This document shows, in pieces, positions 14,618-22,494 of a stretch of 60,706 nucleotides of DNA. The stretch is from Chloroflexota bacterium (lineage in GTDB: Bacteria; Chloroflexota; UBA6077; FW602-bin22; JAMCWG01), in the NCBI GenBank assembly GCA_023475235.1, contig JAMCWG010000078.1:1435-62140 (forward strand), read 5' to 3'. The position numbers and the translations under genes were made by a program. The notes beneath the pieces were generated by a model. That model was not told the DNA's origin, did no database searches, and was given only the letters and a program-made list of their open reading frames with translations. Within the stretch, counting starts at the first letter, position 1. The number at the start of each line of letters is the position of its first letter.

Positions 14618-14808
14618 AGCTCAGCCTCCTCGTTCAGCCTCGTGGCCAACCGTGTGGGGATGTTTTCGCTTCATTAACAGAATATCACCCGGCAGGCAGG
14701 GCGGCAACCTCGGGGTGCAGGCTGGGAGACGGTCCGGCAAGCCCAATCGTTCGGCCATGCATAGAACGAGGGCGCACCCAGCGATGCGCAGCCTCGCGGT
14801 CGGTCAAG

Positions 14809-15903
14809 CTACTCTACCCGGTACGGCCCGAGCACTTTCTCGTTGAGCTCGATGCCGAGGCCGGGACGCTGCGGAGGGCTGAGCGTGCCATCGGTATTCA
14901 GCATCAGCGTGTCCACGAAAGCCCTGCCCCAAAGGGGGTCAACATTGTCACGATAGAACTCTACCATAAGGCCATTGGGCACCGCGGCTCCCAGATGGAC
15001 ATGCACATCCTGGCTGCCGTGCGGCGAGACGGGCAGGTCGTATGCTTGGGCCAGGTCTGCGACCTTCCGGAACTCGGTAATGCCGCCCAGGAACTGCGCA
15101 TCGGGCATCAAGATGGCCGGCTTGCCCAGCGTAATCAGGTCGCGGAAGCCGTATCGAGTGTACTCGTTCTCGCCGGTAGCGATGGGAATGTGGGTGGCCT
15201 CCCCGACGATGGCATGCCCGCGGTAGTCGTCGGGGGCCACCGGCTCCTCGAACCAGTAGATATCATACTTCTCCACCAGACCGGCGAAGCGGATGGCCTC
15301 GAAGTAGCGTCCGGCGAAGGCATTGCTGGCATCCAGCAGCAGGCGGACCCGCGGGCCGATGGTCTCTCGTACCACCCGCACCCGCTCGACATCCTCTTCC
15401 ACCGGTGCCCCGCCGATCTTGATCTTGACGGCCTTCGCCCCGATACGCAGGCTGTCCTCGGCCTCCTGGGCCAGCTCCCGCAGCCCCTTGCCCTCGTGAT
15501 AGTAGCCGCCCGCCACGTAGGCCGGGACGCGCTCGGCATAACCGCCGAGCAAGCGATAAAGAGGCTGCCCGGTGATCTTGCCCAGCAGGTCCCAGATGCC
15601 GATATCGATGGCCGACAGGACGCGCGTCTCCATCCCCCGCCGGCCGATCTGGCGCGGCACCCATACGTCGCTCCAGATGCGCTCCACGTCGAAGGGGTCC
15701 TGTCCGACCACCTTCGGCTTAAACCGCTCCACCATCTGCTTGCCCGGCAGACCGGGAAGTCCGATGCCCAGGCCGATCAGTCCCTCGTCGGTGTGCACCT
15801 TCACCAGCGTGAAGCCGGTCGACGTGAGCATATACTTTGTGCTCCACAACGGCTTGGGCCGCGGCCACACATACGATTCCCAGGTGAGATCGGCGATCTT
15901 CAT
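14809..15903 (-). CDS. Mandelate racemase/muconate lactonizing enzyme family protein (acid-sugar dehydratase type)
   Basis: This 364-residue enolase-superfamily enzyme should abstract a proton alpha to a carboxylate. All catalytic positions of the mandelate racemase subgroup are visible: the KxK pair K160/K162 (AVKIKIGG), metal ligands D191, E219 and E245 (LLLDASN, WFEEP, ATGENEY), and the His-Asp dyad D268/H295 (LMPDAQ, SPHGSQ). The N-terminal capping domain covers about 1-125 and the barrel the rest. The likely substrate is an aldonate, uronate or similar hydroxyacid. A GerMN-type lipoprotein and a 2-hydroxyacid dehydrogenase lie upstream on the same strand. Confidence 0.88.
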   Translation of the reverse strand: MKIADLTWESYVWPRPKPLWSTKYMLTSTGFTLVKVHTDEGLIGLGIGLPGLPGKQMVERFKPKVVGQDPFDVERIWSDVWVPRQIGRRGMETRVLSAIDIGIWDLLGKITGQPLYRLLGGYAERVPAYVAGGYYHEGKGLRELAQEAEDSLRIGAKAVKIKIGGAPVEEDVERVRVVRETIGPRVRLLLDASNAFAGRYFEAIRFAGLVEKYDIYWFEEPVAPDDYRGHAIVGEATHIPIATGENEYTRYGFRDLITLGKPAILMPDAQFLGGITEFRKVADLAQAYDLPVSPHGSQDVHVHLGAAVPNGLMVEFYRDNVDPLWGRAFVDTLMLNTDGTLSPPQRPGLGIELNEKVLGPYRVE

Positions 15904-15998
15904 ACGTCTCCTCTCCTAGCTAGAGCGATCTATCGAGAGCTTCAGACAGACAGTCCCGGTCGGGTACGGCAGGCAAGCCGGCCAGCGCCTGGGGGTTG

Positions 15999-16709
15999 TC
16001 ACGGCGGGCGCACCGTGGGCGTCGCCCTCAGACAGAGGTCGAGCCCACTCAGATCGAACAGGCAATGCCCATCAGCGGACAGCAGGACTACCCGCCTAAT
16101 CGAGCTGAACTGCTTGAGGGTAGCCTCGATCTGGGTCCGTGTGCGGGCATCCTGGCCGACGCCGGCCGAGGAGATGGTGCGACACAGCCGCACTATCGCC
16201 GTATCGCCGTTCATCCTCAGAGTGAAGGATGGTCCGCCGCAGTTTGACTCGCCGTGCAGCATCCCCTCGAATTCTGAAAAGTAGCCGGCAGTCTGCTCCG
16301 CCGGCGTCGGGCCGGCGATGAGCTGTTCCAGCGCAACCCCGGCCAGCCGCTCCTGACTGCCATCGAGCACCTTACGCTGCACCGGGAAAACGGCCGAGAA
16401 ATCGTCGTAGGACTGGGGCTTGCGGGAGAAGAACACGTCGATCAACGTCGGGCGGGCGGCCGGCACAGGGCTAGCCACGGCCACAGGCGTGGCCGGGATG
16501 GGTACCGGGCTGGCCGGCGTGGCCCGTAGCTGTGCAGTCGGCTTCGCCGGAGACCGGGTTGCTATCGTGGCCGGCGAGGAATCCGGAGTCGACGATGGCG
16601 CGGGAACCGCAAGCGTGGCGCGGGTAGCAGGCTGGACGGCAGCCGGTGCACTGCAGCTTAACAATAGTGCCGCCAGCACCAGGCAACTGGCTATCCCGCT
16701 TCTCTTCAT
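15999..16709 (-). CDS. GerMN-domain lipoprotein
   Basis: This 236-residue predicted lipoprotein starts MKRSGIASCLVLAALLLSC, a signal peptide with a lipobox cysteine at 19. A Pro/Ala/Thr-rich linker (about 20-90) leads to a domain with IDVFFSRKP, then LEQLIAGPTPAEQTAGYFSE, the hallmark of GerMN domains found in spore germination and other envelope proteins. Homologues in non-sporulating bacteria have no assigned role. The start at 16709 is chosen because the signal peptide begins there rather than at the earlier in-frame ATG. Confidence 0.75.
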   Translation of the reverse strand: MKRSGIASCLVLAALLLSCSAPAAVQPATRATLAVPAPSSTPDSSPATIATRSPAKPTAQLRATPASPVPIPATPVAVASPVPAARPTLIDVFFSRKPQSYDDFSAVFPVQRKVLDGSQERLAGVALEQLIAGPTPAEQTAGYFSEFEGMLHGESNCGGPSFTLRMNGDTAIVRLCRTISSAGVGQDARTRTQIEATLKQFSSIRRVVLLSADGHCLFDLSGLDLCLRATPTVRPP

Positions 16710-16840
16710 GCCGATCGCTCCCAGCCGACGCCGACTCCTGCCGCCGGCTCGTCCCACCTGCTGGCCCGCCACTCCTGCGGTTCCCGGGCCCCCGCCATAT
16801 ATTTCTCGGGCGAGATAGGGTAGATGATGGAGAGATATCT

Positions 16841-17809
16841 TTACCGCTCGTACACCTCCGGGTTCACCACGCCATTGGGACGCCGGCCCTCCAGCACGGC
16901 CACCATATTGTCGATGGCCATCAGCCCCATCCGCTCCAGGGCTTCGTAGGTGTACCCGGCCTGATGCGGCGTCACGATGCAGTTGTCCAGCTTGGCGAAG
17001 GGAGTGTCGTAGGTGGGCTCACGGCTGAACACGTCGAGGGCGGCCCCGGCGATGCGCTTTTCCCGCAGCGCAGCCAGCAGGTCGGCCTCGTTCACCAGGC
17101 CTCCCCGAGCGGTGTTGATGAGAAAAGCCGTGGGCTTCATCAGCGCGATGGTGCTGCGGTTAACCATGCCCATCGTCTCCGGGGACTGGAAGCAGTTCAG
17201 GCTGACGAAGTCGGACCGGCGGAGCAGCTCTTCCAGCGACACGAAGGTCGCGCCGACCTGGCGGGCGAACTCGTGGTCCCGGACCACGTCGTTGGCGAGT
17301 ATCTCCATACGAAAGCCGTGGGCCCGCCGCGCCACCTCCTTGCCGATGCGGCCGAAGCCGACGATCCCCATCGTCTTGCCCGGCAGCTCGATGCCCTGGT
17401 AAGGCCCCCACTTGCCAGCCCGCATGATATCGTACCCGTACCATGCCCGCCGCGCCAGCTCCAGCATCAGGGTCAGCACGAAGTCGGCCACCGCGTCGTG
17501 GTTGGCCCCGGGGGTGAAGGTGACCACGATGCCCTTCTTGGTGGCCGTCGGCAAATCGACGTTCTCCACGCCGATGCCCGTTCGCGACACAATCTTTAGC
17601 CCCTGGGCGGCCTCCAGCACCGCCGGGGTGATCGGCTCCGCGCCGGCCAGCATCGCATCGTGGCCAGGAACGGCGGCGATCAGCTTGTCGGTTTGGGCAG
17701 CATCCTCCGGCTTCATCATCGTTATGTCGTATCCGGTCCTGTGCAGGGCCTCGATTGCCGTAGGGTTCATCTGGTAAGTGCGCGAGGTAACCAGAACTTT
17801 AGGAGCCAT
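16841..17809 (-). CDS. D-2-hydroxyacid dehydrogenase (phosphoglycerate dehydrogenase-like)
   Basis: This 322-residue NAD-dependent dehydrogenase has the substrate-domain SRTGIGVENVD arginine loop, the Rossmann signature GIVGFGRIGKEVA, NTARGGLVNEADL, and the catalytic histidine in TPHQAGYT. It lacks the ACT-type C-terminal domain of long SerA proteins, so it may be 3-phosphoglycerate dehydrogenase or a dehydrogenase for another 2-hydroxyacid. The neighbouring acid dehydratase favours a peripheral acid pathway. AAGGAGG lies close to the start, and a promoter is present at 17842-17871. Confidence 0.88.
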   Translation of the reverse strand: MAPKVLVTSRTYQMNPTAIEALHRTGYDITMMKPEDAAQTDKLIAAVPGHDAMLAGAEPITPAVLEAAQGLKIVSRTGIGVENVDLPTATKKGIVVTFTPGANHDAVADFVLTLMLELARRAWYGYDIMRAGKWGPYQGIELPGKTMGIVGFGRIGKEVARRAHGFRMEILANDVVRDHEFARQVGATFVSLEELLRRSDFVSLNCFQSPETMGMVNRSTIALMKPTAFLINTARGGLVNEADLLAALREKRIAGAALDVFSREPTYDTPFAKLDNCIVTPHQAGYTYEALERMGLMAIDNMVAVLEGRRPNGVVNPEVYER

Positions 17810-17841
17810 TCGAATCAGTCCTCCTTGCGTAAATCGATGGC

Positions 17842-17871
17842 ATTATGCGGCCTGCTGTGTTGGCCTGTCAA
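17842..17871 (-). promoter_or_regulatory. Promoter for the hydroxyacid dehydrogenase gene
   Basis: On the minus strand TTGACA (17866-17871) and CATAAT (17842-17847) are spaced by 18 nt, 33 nt before the start codon. It is back-to-back with the forward promoter at 17917-17944. Confidence 0.6.
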
Positions 17872-17916
17872 TCCGACGAGGAATGCCGGTGGCTCCTGCT
17901 CTTTTCTGCCTCATGT

Positions 17917-17944
17917 TTGAATGCTGCAAGATTCCTGCTAGAAT
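17917..17944 (+). promoter_or_regulatory. Promoter for the zinc-ribbon/RNase HI/ComF cluster
   Basis: TTGAAT (17917-17922) and TAGAAT (17939-17944) are spaced by 16 nt, 52 nt upstream of the first start codon. Confidence 0.55.
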
Positions 17945-17996
17945 AGGTGAGCGGAAGCTTATAGGTTGCGATGCTGATTAGGATAGAGGTCGATCG

Positions 17997-18701
17997 ATGA
18001 GCGAGGCTCCACGCCTGTATGAACTTCAGACCATTGACCTCGAGATCGAAGAGAAAGAGCGGCGGCTGGCCGAGGTCGAGGCCAGCCTGGGCGAATCGGA
18101 AGCTTTACTCCAGGCCAGGGCCAGGCTGCAAGAGGCCCAGGCCACGGTAGCCCAGCAAGAGACCCAGCTACGCGACACGGACATGGAGCTCGGCAACCAG
18201 GCCGACAAGACCAAGCAGGCCGAGGAAAAGCTCTACGGCGGCACGGTGCGGAGCCCGCGGGAGCTGGGGTCGCTGGAGCAGGACGTCCGGGCGCTTCGGG
18301 CACAGCGGTCAGTGCTGGAGGACCGCGAGCTCGAGATGATGGTGCAGTTGGACGACTCCCGGGCGGCCCTGCGGGACCGGCAGGCCGAGTACGCCGCCGC
18401 CGAAGCCACCTGGCGACAGGAGCAGGCCCGATGGGAAGAGGAGCGGGCGGCGCTTCTGGACCGCCTGGCCGTGCTCCGGTCCCAGCGTGAAAGGCTGGCC
18501 GGTGGCCTGCCATCGGCCAGCTTGACGACCTACGAGGACCTGCGCAAGACTAAGCGGGGCCGGGCCGTGGCCAGAGTAGAGCAGAACATCTGCCAGGGCT
18601 GCCGCATCACCCTACCCAGTCAAGAGGTCCAGCGGGCCCGCAGCAGCCCAAGCCTGGTATTCTGCAGTAGCTGCGGCCGCATCCTGTGCGTCAGCCGATG
18701 A
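17997..18701 (+). CDS. Coiled-coil C4-type zinc ribbon protein (DUF164/zf-RING_7 family)
   Basis: The 234-residue protein is a long two-stranded coiled coil (about 5-175, rich in E, Q, R and A heptads) followed by a four-cysteine ribbon, CQGC then CSSC, near the C-terminus (about 200-230). This is the conserved bacterial family related to Chlamydia CT398/CdsZ, proposed to be a nucleic-acid or chaperone-like partner. Its stop overlaps the RNase HI start in ATGA, which implies translational coupling. Zinc binding is inferred from the cysteine spacing. Confidence 0.85.
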   Translation: MSEAPRLYELQTIDLEIEEKERRLAEVEASLGESEALLQARARLQEAQATVAQQETQLRDTDMELGNQADKTKQAEEKLYGGTVRSPRELGSLEQDVRALRAQRSVLEDRELEMMVQLDDSRAALRDRQAEYAAAEATWRQEQARWEEERAALLDRLAVLRSQRERLAGGLPSASLTTYEDLRKTKRGRAVARVEQNICQGCRITLPSQEVQRARSSPSLVFCSSCGRILCVSR

Positions 18702-19189
18702 GCGCTGCCCCTCCGCCCGCCTCGCGGGGGAGCGCCCATCGGGAGCTGATCGCCTTCTGCGATGGCGCCAGCCGGGGCAATCCCGGCCCGGCGGGAATCG
18801 GTGTCGTGCTGGCCGACCCTTCCGGCCGGACGCTGGTCGAGATCTCCGACTCCGTCGGCACGGCCACCAACAACCAGGCCGAGTACCGGGCCCTGCTCCG
18901 GGCACTGGAGACCGCGCTGGCTATAGGGGCTTCCCGCCTCCGGGTGCATATGGATTCGGAGCTGGTCGTTCTCCAGATGCAGGGCATTTACCGGGTGCGG
19001 AACGCCGCGTTGCGCCCCCTTTGGGAGGAGGCTTGTGCCCTGGTGCGTCGCTTCGAAAGCGTGGAGCTTGTGGCGGTGCGCCGGGAGCTGAACTCCCGGG
19101 CCGACGAGCTGGCCTCGCGTGGAGCGGCACCGGCCCGTAGAGGGTACCGGACGTCCATTCAATCGCCACCTCGCTCGCCTTCCGGCTGA
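18698..19189 (+). CDS. rnhA: Ribonuclease HI
   Basis: The 163-residue enzyme cleaves RNA in RNA-DNA hybrids. The DEDD catalytic set is visible: D22 (FCDGASRGNPGPAG), E62 (NNQAEYRALLRAL), D86 (HMDSELV) and D136 (NSRADELAS). It has the compact RNase HI form common in Gram-positive-type lineages, without the E. coli basic protrusion. The start at 18698 is chosen because it forms the ATGA overlap with the preceding gene. Confidence 0.93.
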   Translation: MSAAPPPASRGSAHRELIAFCDGASRGNPGPAGIGVVLADPSGRTLVEISDSVGTATNNQAEYRALLRALETALAIGASRLRVHMDSELVVLQMQGIYRVRNAALRPLWEEACALVRRFESVELVAVRRELNSRADELASRGAAPARRGYRTSIQSPPRSPSG

Positions 19190-19208
19190 GCGGCCCTCCT
19201 CGCCTCCG

Positions 19209-19898
19209 ATGCCCCGCAACTGGGCCGCCCTCCTCCTCGATCTGCTCTTCCCGCCCCGCTGCATGGGCTGCGGACGGCGCGGCGACTGGCTCTGTCCGGT
19301 CTGCCGTGGAGATCTCCACCCCATAACCGGCCCCCTCTGTTGGAAGTGTGGCCGCCCCTGGGCTGGGCGAGACGAATGCCCCCTGTGCCAGGGCCGCTTG
19401 AGCGCCCTGCAGGGCCTGCGCGCCGCCTTCTTCTTCGATGGCCCCCTGCGGCAGGGGATTCACCGCTTCAAGTACCGCGGCGTCCGCTCCCTGGCTGCCC
19501 CCCTTGCCCAACTGCTTCTGCCGACGCTCGATGCGTTGCCCTGGTCCTTCGATGTGGTAGTTCCCGTGCCCCTCCACCCTGCCCGCCAGCGCCAGCGCGG
19601 CTACAATCAATCGGTCCTGCTGGCCGCCGAGCTGGGCCGGCAGCGCGGTCTCGCGGTCGTCACGAGCGCCATCAGCCGGACTCGCAACACGCCGCCGCAG
19701 ATGGAGCTGAGCGCCGCCGAACGGCAAGCGAATGTCGCGGGGGTGTTCGCCGGGCGACCGGGCGCGCTGGACGGGCAGCGCGTCCTGCTCCTGGACGATG
19801 TCGGCACCACGGGCAGCACGCTGGATGCGTGCGCAATGGGGGCGCGGCAGGCAGGCGCCGCAGAGGTGTACGCGCTGGTGCTGGCGAGAGCGCGGTAG
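19209..19898 (+). CDS. comF: ComF family protein (double zinc ribbon, phosphoribosyltransferase domain)
   Basis: The 229-residue protein has an N-terminal four-cysteine plus four-cysteine zinc-binding region (CMGCG, CPVC, CWKCG, CPLC) and a type I phosphoribosyltransferase fold with the PRPP loop VLLLDDVGTTGSTL. PVPLHPARQRQRGYNQS is the ComF family signature. In naturally competent bacteria ComF acts in the cytoplasm in DNA uptake. MPRNWAALLLDLLFPPRC at 19209 is preferred over an earlier in-frame ATG at 19119 that would overlap rnhA. It is the third gene of this cluster. Confidence 0.88.
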   Translation: MPRNWAALLLDLLFPPRCMGCGRRGDWLCPVCRGDLHPITGPLCWKCGRPWAGRDECPLCQGRLSALQGLRAAFFFDGPLRQGIHRFKYRGVRSLAAPLAQLLLPTLDALPWSFDVVVPVPLHPARQRQRGYNQSVLLAAELGRQRGLAVVTSAISRTRNTPPQMELSAAERQANVAGVFAGRPGALDGQRVLLLDDVGTTGSTLDACAMGARQAGAAEVYALVLARAR

Positions 19899-20038
19899 CG
19901 GAAATCCAACGGTCCGCCTTCCCTACGTACAGTCTTTTCATGCTCCAACGTCACTGTCCTAGAGTGCTCTGGGTCGGACAACCACAGAGGCACCGAGACA
20001 CAGAGTCCGCTAGTTGTCGTCCTCTCTGCGCCTCGGTG

Positions 20039-20159
20039 TCTGATATGAAAGAAGGGATCGGGAGGTGAGGCCTGAGCAAACCTTGCGCAGGTTCCGAACC
20101 TGCGCAAGGTTCCGGCCGGTGTGCCATAGCTTTCATTTGGGGTGGTGGCCGCCAGGCTA
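20039..20159. repeat. Dispersed intergenic repeat, copy A
   Basis: About 121 bp reappears in inverted orientation at 59489-59582 with few mismatches. Shared blocks include TCTGATATGAAAGAAGG and the segment from GGTTCCGGCC to GCCAGGCTA. Copy A additionally holds a palindrome, CCTTGCGCAGGTT and its inverse, only half of which is present in copy B. Just upstream (about 19980-20040) a separate imperfect inverted repeat pairs ACAGAGGCACCGAGAC with its near-inverse. Together these fill the 19899-20294 gap; no gene is seen in it. Confidence 0.8.
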
Positions 20160-20294
20160 TGAGAACTCTGTGGTGAGGCTTATTCGCCGTCGGCCCGCTG
20201 TTACCCTCGGACAATAATAAGACCCTGTCCCTACGCGGCCTTCGGCGTTTGGCTGTATCATTGATTCATGATATGGCGCGCAGGAGGAGGGGAG

Positions 20295-20783
20295 ATGGAA
20301 AAGGCGAAGAGAGCGGAGATCGTACCGTTGATCGTGAGCATCGTCATTTCGCAGGCCGCGGGCGGCATCGGCGGCGCCTTCACTGCCCGGGCCATCCCGA
20401 CGTGGTACGCGAAGCTCACGAAGCCCGCCGAAACCCCGCCGAACTGGGTTTTCGGGCCGGTGTGGACCACGCTTTACACGCTTATGGGCGTGGCGTCGTT
20501 CCTGGTGTGGCGCAAGGGCCCGGCCAGGCCCGACGTGCGGCAAGCGCTGGGGGTCTTCGGCGCGCAACTGGCCCTCAATACCCTCTGGTCCGTGGTCTTT
20601 TTCGGATTCAGGTCGCTTGGCGGCGGAATGGCCGTTATCGCCGTGCTGTGGGGGGCTGTACTGGCGACTATATGGAGGTTCTCCAGGCTGTCCATACCGG
20701 CTGGACTGCTGCTGGTGCCGTACCTGGCGTGGACGAGCTTCGCCGGGTACCTGAATTTCAGGCTATGGATGCTTAACCGCTGA
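20295..20783 (+). CDS. tspO: TspO/MBR family tryptophan-rich sensory protein
   Basis: The 162-residue five-helix membrane protein binds tetrapyrroles and relatives in characterised homologues. Family motifs are present: P-WYAKLTKP, then PPNWVFGPVWTTLYTLMG, and the C-terminal W--FA-YLNF-LW. The start at 20295 follows GGAGGAGGGG directly, which beats an upstream in-frame ATG at 20268. It is monocistronic, between two repeat-filled spacers. Confidence 0.93.
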   Translation: MEKAKRAEIVPLIVSIVISQAAGGIGGAFTARAIPTWYAKLTKPAETPPNWVFGPVWTTLYTLMGVASFLVWRKGPARPDVRQALGVFGAQLALNTLWSVVFFGFRSLGGGMAVIAVLWGAVLATIWRFSRLSIPAGLLLVPYLAWTSFAGYLNFRLWMLNR

Positions 20784-20875
20784 AGCCTTGACCCCTGAAG
20801 AATTGCCAGGCAGCCTCCTGGCCATACGCCCGTGACCTCATCGTTTAGCTAGCCGGTAAACCGAAGAGAGTGGTT

Positions 20876-20898
20876 CCCTCTCCCTGGCAGGGAGAGGG
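20876..20898. repeat. CCCTCTCCCT hairpin, terminator-like
   Basis: Perfect 10-bp arms CCCTCTCCCT and AGGGAGAGGG lie between convergent tspO and arsM. Similar CCTCTCC/GGAGAGG hairpins recur inside the MITE near 10100 and at 30830-30930, so this is a dispersed repeat family that may also stop transcription. Confidence 0.55.
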
Positions 20899-20961
20899 AC
20901 AGGGTGAGGGTCGGTCCGAGAATGAGGTCTGACACCCAGCCGGAGGCTCTCTGTTTTGCTG

Positions 20962-21789
20962 CTACTGGGCCGGCTTCGTCGCCCGGATAAACGCCGAGAC
21001 GATCTTCGTTCCCGGGTCCAGCGCCAGGCCTTCCGGTATGCAGCAACGCGCCTCCGTCGGGACATCCTCGACACCGTACTCCTTCAGCACCTGCAGGCCG
21101 ATGTCCACGAAGCCGGCGCGGCCGAGCTTCTGGCGATACTCATCATCTCGCAGGGCTCCGGCAATGCATCCGGCCCACAAGGCCATGAGCTGGCGAACGG
21201 ACGGCGAAAGGGGCCCGCCCTGCACGACGATGTCGGCCACGGCAAACCGGCCGCCCGGCTTCAGCACCCGGTAGGCCTCGGCGAGCACGGCATCCTTGTC
21301 GGCGGATAGATTGATGACGCAGTTCGAGATGATCACGTCGACGCTGGCGTCGGGCAGGGGGATGGCCTCGATATGGCCTTTCAGGAACTCGACGTTGGTC
21401 ACGCCGGCCTGCCTGGCATTGGCCCTGGCCAGCGCGAGCATCTCGTCGGTCATATCCAGCCCGTATGCCAGGCCGCCCGGCCCGACGCGCTTCGCCGACA
21501 GGATGACGTCGATTCCGCCGCCGGACCCCAAATCGAGGACCATCTCGCCCGGCTTCAACTGTGCCAGCAGCGTCGGATTGCCGCAGCCCAGGGACGCCAG
21601 GGCCGCTGCATCGGGCACTTCCTCCAGATCCCTTCCATCGTACAGGCTCGAAGCGATGAGGCTTGTAGGCCCACTGCAGCAGCTCGAGCCAGACTTCGCC
21701 CCCTGAACCAGGCTGACCCGCCTCGCCGCTTCGGAGTACTTCTCTCGTACCGCCTCTCGAATCTGATCGGCACTTGGTTCTGTCGCCAT
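20962..21789 (-). CDS. arsM: Arsenite S-adenosylmethionine methyltransferase
   Basis: The 275-residue enzyme methylates As(III) in the cytoplasm using SAM. A Rossmann methyltransferase core with DLGSGGGID (about 86-94) is combined with the arsenite-binding cysteines: the CC pair at 37-38, C157 (IISNCVINL) and C208 (WAGCIAG). The C-terminal CC near residue 250 is also typical. The start at 21789 is preferred for the GGAGAAGGAG leader. It lies downstream of arsR on the same strand with a 186-nt spacer that holds no clear gene, so it may share the arsR transcript. Confidence 0.92.
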   Translation of the reverse strand: MATEPSADQIREAVREKYSEAARRVSLVQGAKSGSSCCSGPTSLIASSLYDGRDLEEVPDAAALASLGCGNPTLLAQLKPGEMVLDLGSGGGIDVILSAKRVGPGGLAYGLDMTDEMLALARANARQAGVTNVEFLKGHIEAIPLPDASVDVIISNCVINLSADKDAVLAEAYRVLKPGGRFAVADIVVQGGPLSPSVRQLMALWAGCIAGALRDDEYRQKLGRAGFVDIGLQVLKEYGVEDVPTEARCCIPEGLALDPGTKIVSAFIRATKPAQ

Positions 21790-21975
21790 ATTCTTTCTCC
21801 TTCTCCTTTTCCTTTGCCGGTGCATACCGGCTTCCTTCCTCAAGCAACATCTATGTGACGCCACTCAAGCATCATCCGATCATCACCGGCAGGCATGTGG
21901 TGGCCGCCGATACATCGACAATCATCTATATATTCGACCAGCAGCAACCCTTGCAGGAATGTACAGGAACAATGT

Positions 21976-22311
21976 CTAGGGCAGCAGCGACCGCAGGGCG
22001 TCCAGCTTTGCCGTGTTCAACGTGTAGTGGACCCAGAGCCCGCGCTTGACGGCGTTGACCAGGCCGGCGTCACGAAGGACCTTCAGATGATGCGACACGG
22101 TTGGCTGGGCCAGCTCACAGCAGGCGAGGAACTCGCAGGCGCACACCTCGCCTCGCTCTCGTAGCTGCCTGAGAATGGCCAGCCGCGTCTCATCAGCCAG
22201 CGCCCTGAACAGCCTGGCCGCCTCCTCGAGGCCCGCGTATAGCCGCTCGCACGACGCGTCCGCCGGTGCGCAGCAACTTTTGTCGCTTTGGACCAATCTC
22301 GGCTCGCTCAT
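21976..22311 (-). CDS. arsR: ArsR/SmtB family arsenic-responsive repressor
   Basis: The 111-residue winged-helix regulator has LFRALADETRLAIL, a metal loop with C57, C59, C64 and C65 (EVCACEFLACCELAQPTVSHHLKVL), and the recognition helix QPTVSHHL. In characterised ArsR proteins As(III) or Sb(III) binding to such cysteines releases the operator. MSEPRLVQ at 22311 is taken as the start, since it lies just downstream of a promoter that overlaps a palindromic operator. It is paired with arsM. Confidence 0.93.
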   Translation of the reverse strand: MSEPRLVQSDKSCCAPADASCERLYAGLEEAARLFRALADETRLAILRQLRERGEVCACEFLACCELAQPTVSHHLKVLRDAGLVNAVKRGLWVHYTLNTAKLDALRSLLP

Positions 22312-22320
22312 TATGCTCAA

Positions 22321-22353
22321 ATGATAAACCATATATCGACGCATGTCAATATA
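22321..22353 (-). promoter_or_regulatory. arsR promoter with overlapping palindromic operator
   Basis: On the minus strand TTGACA (22344-22349) and TATCAT (22321-22326) are spaced by 17 nt. A 22-bp palindrome at 22332-22353, half-sites TATATTGAC and GTCGATATA around four bases, with one mismatch, covers the -35 and part of the spacer. This is the expected placement of an ArsR site and implies autorepression. Confidence 0.75.
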
Positions 22354-22494
22354 CTGACGCGCCAGACGCGGGATTTGGCCAACGTCACGTGTGCAGTGCT
22401 CGATCCGCACGGCTGCACCCGTGTGTGCGTCCTGCCTGATTGTCCGTCCGGGGCCGACACGCAGGTCGGCCCCGGCGAGGGTGCGAATAGTCGA

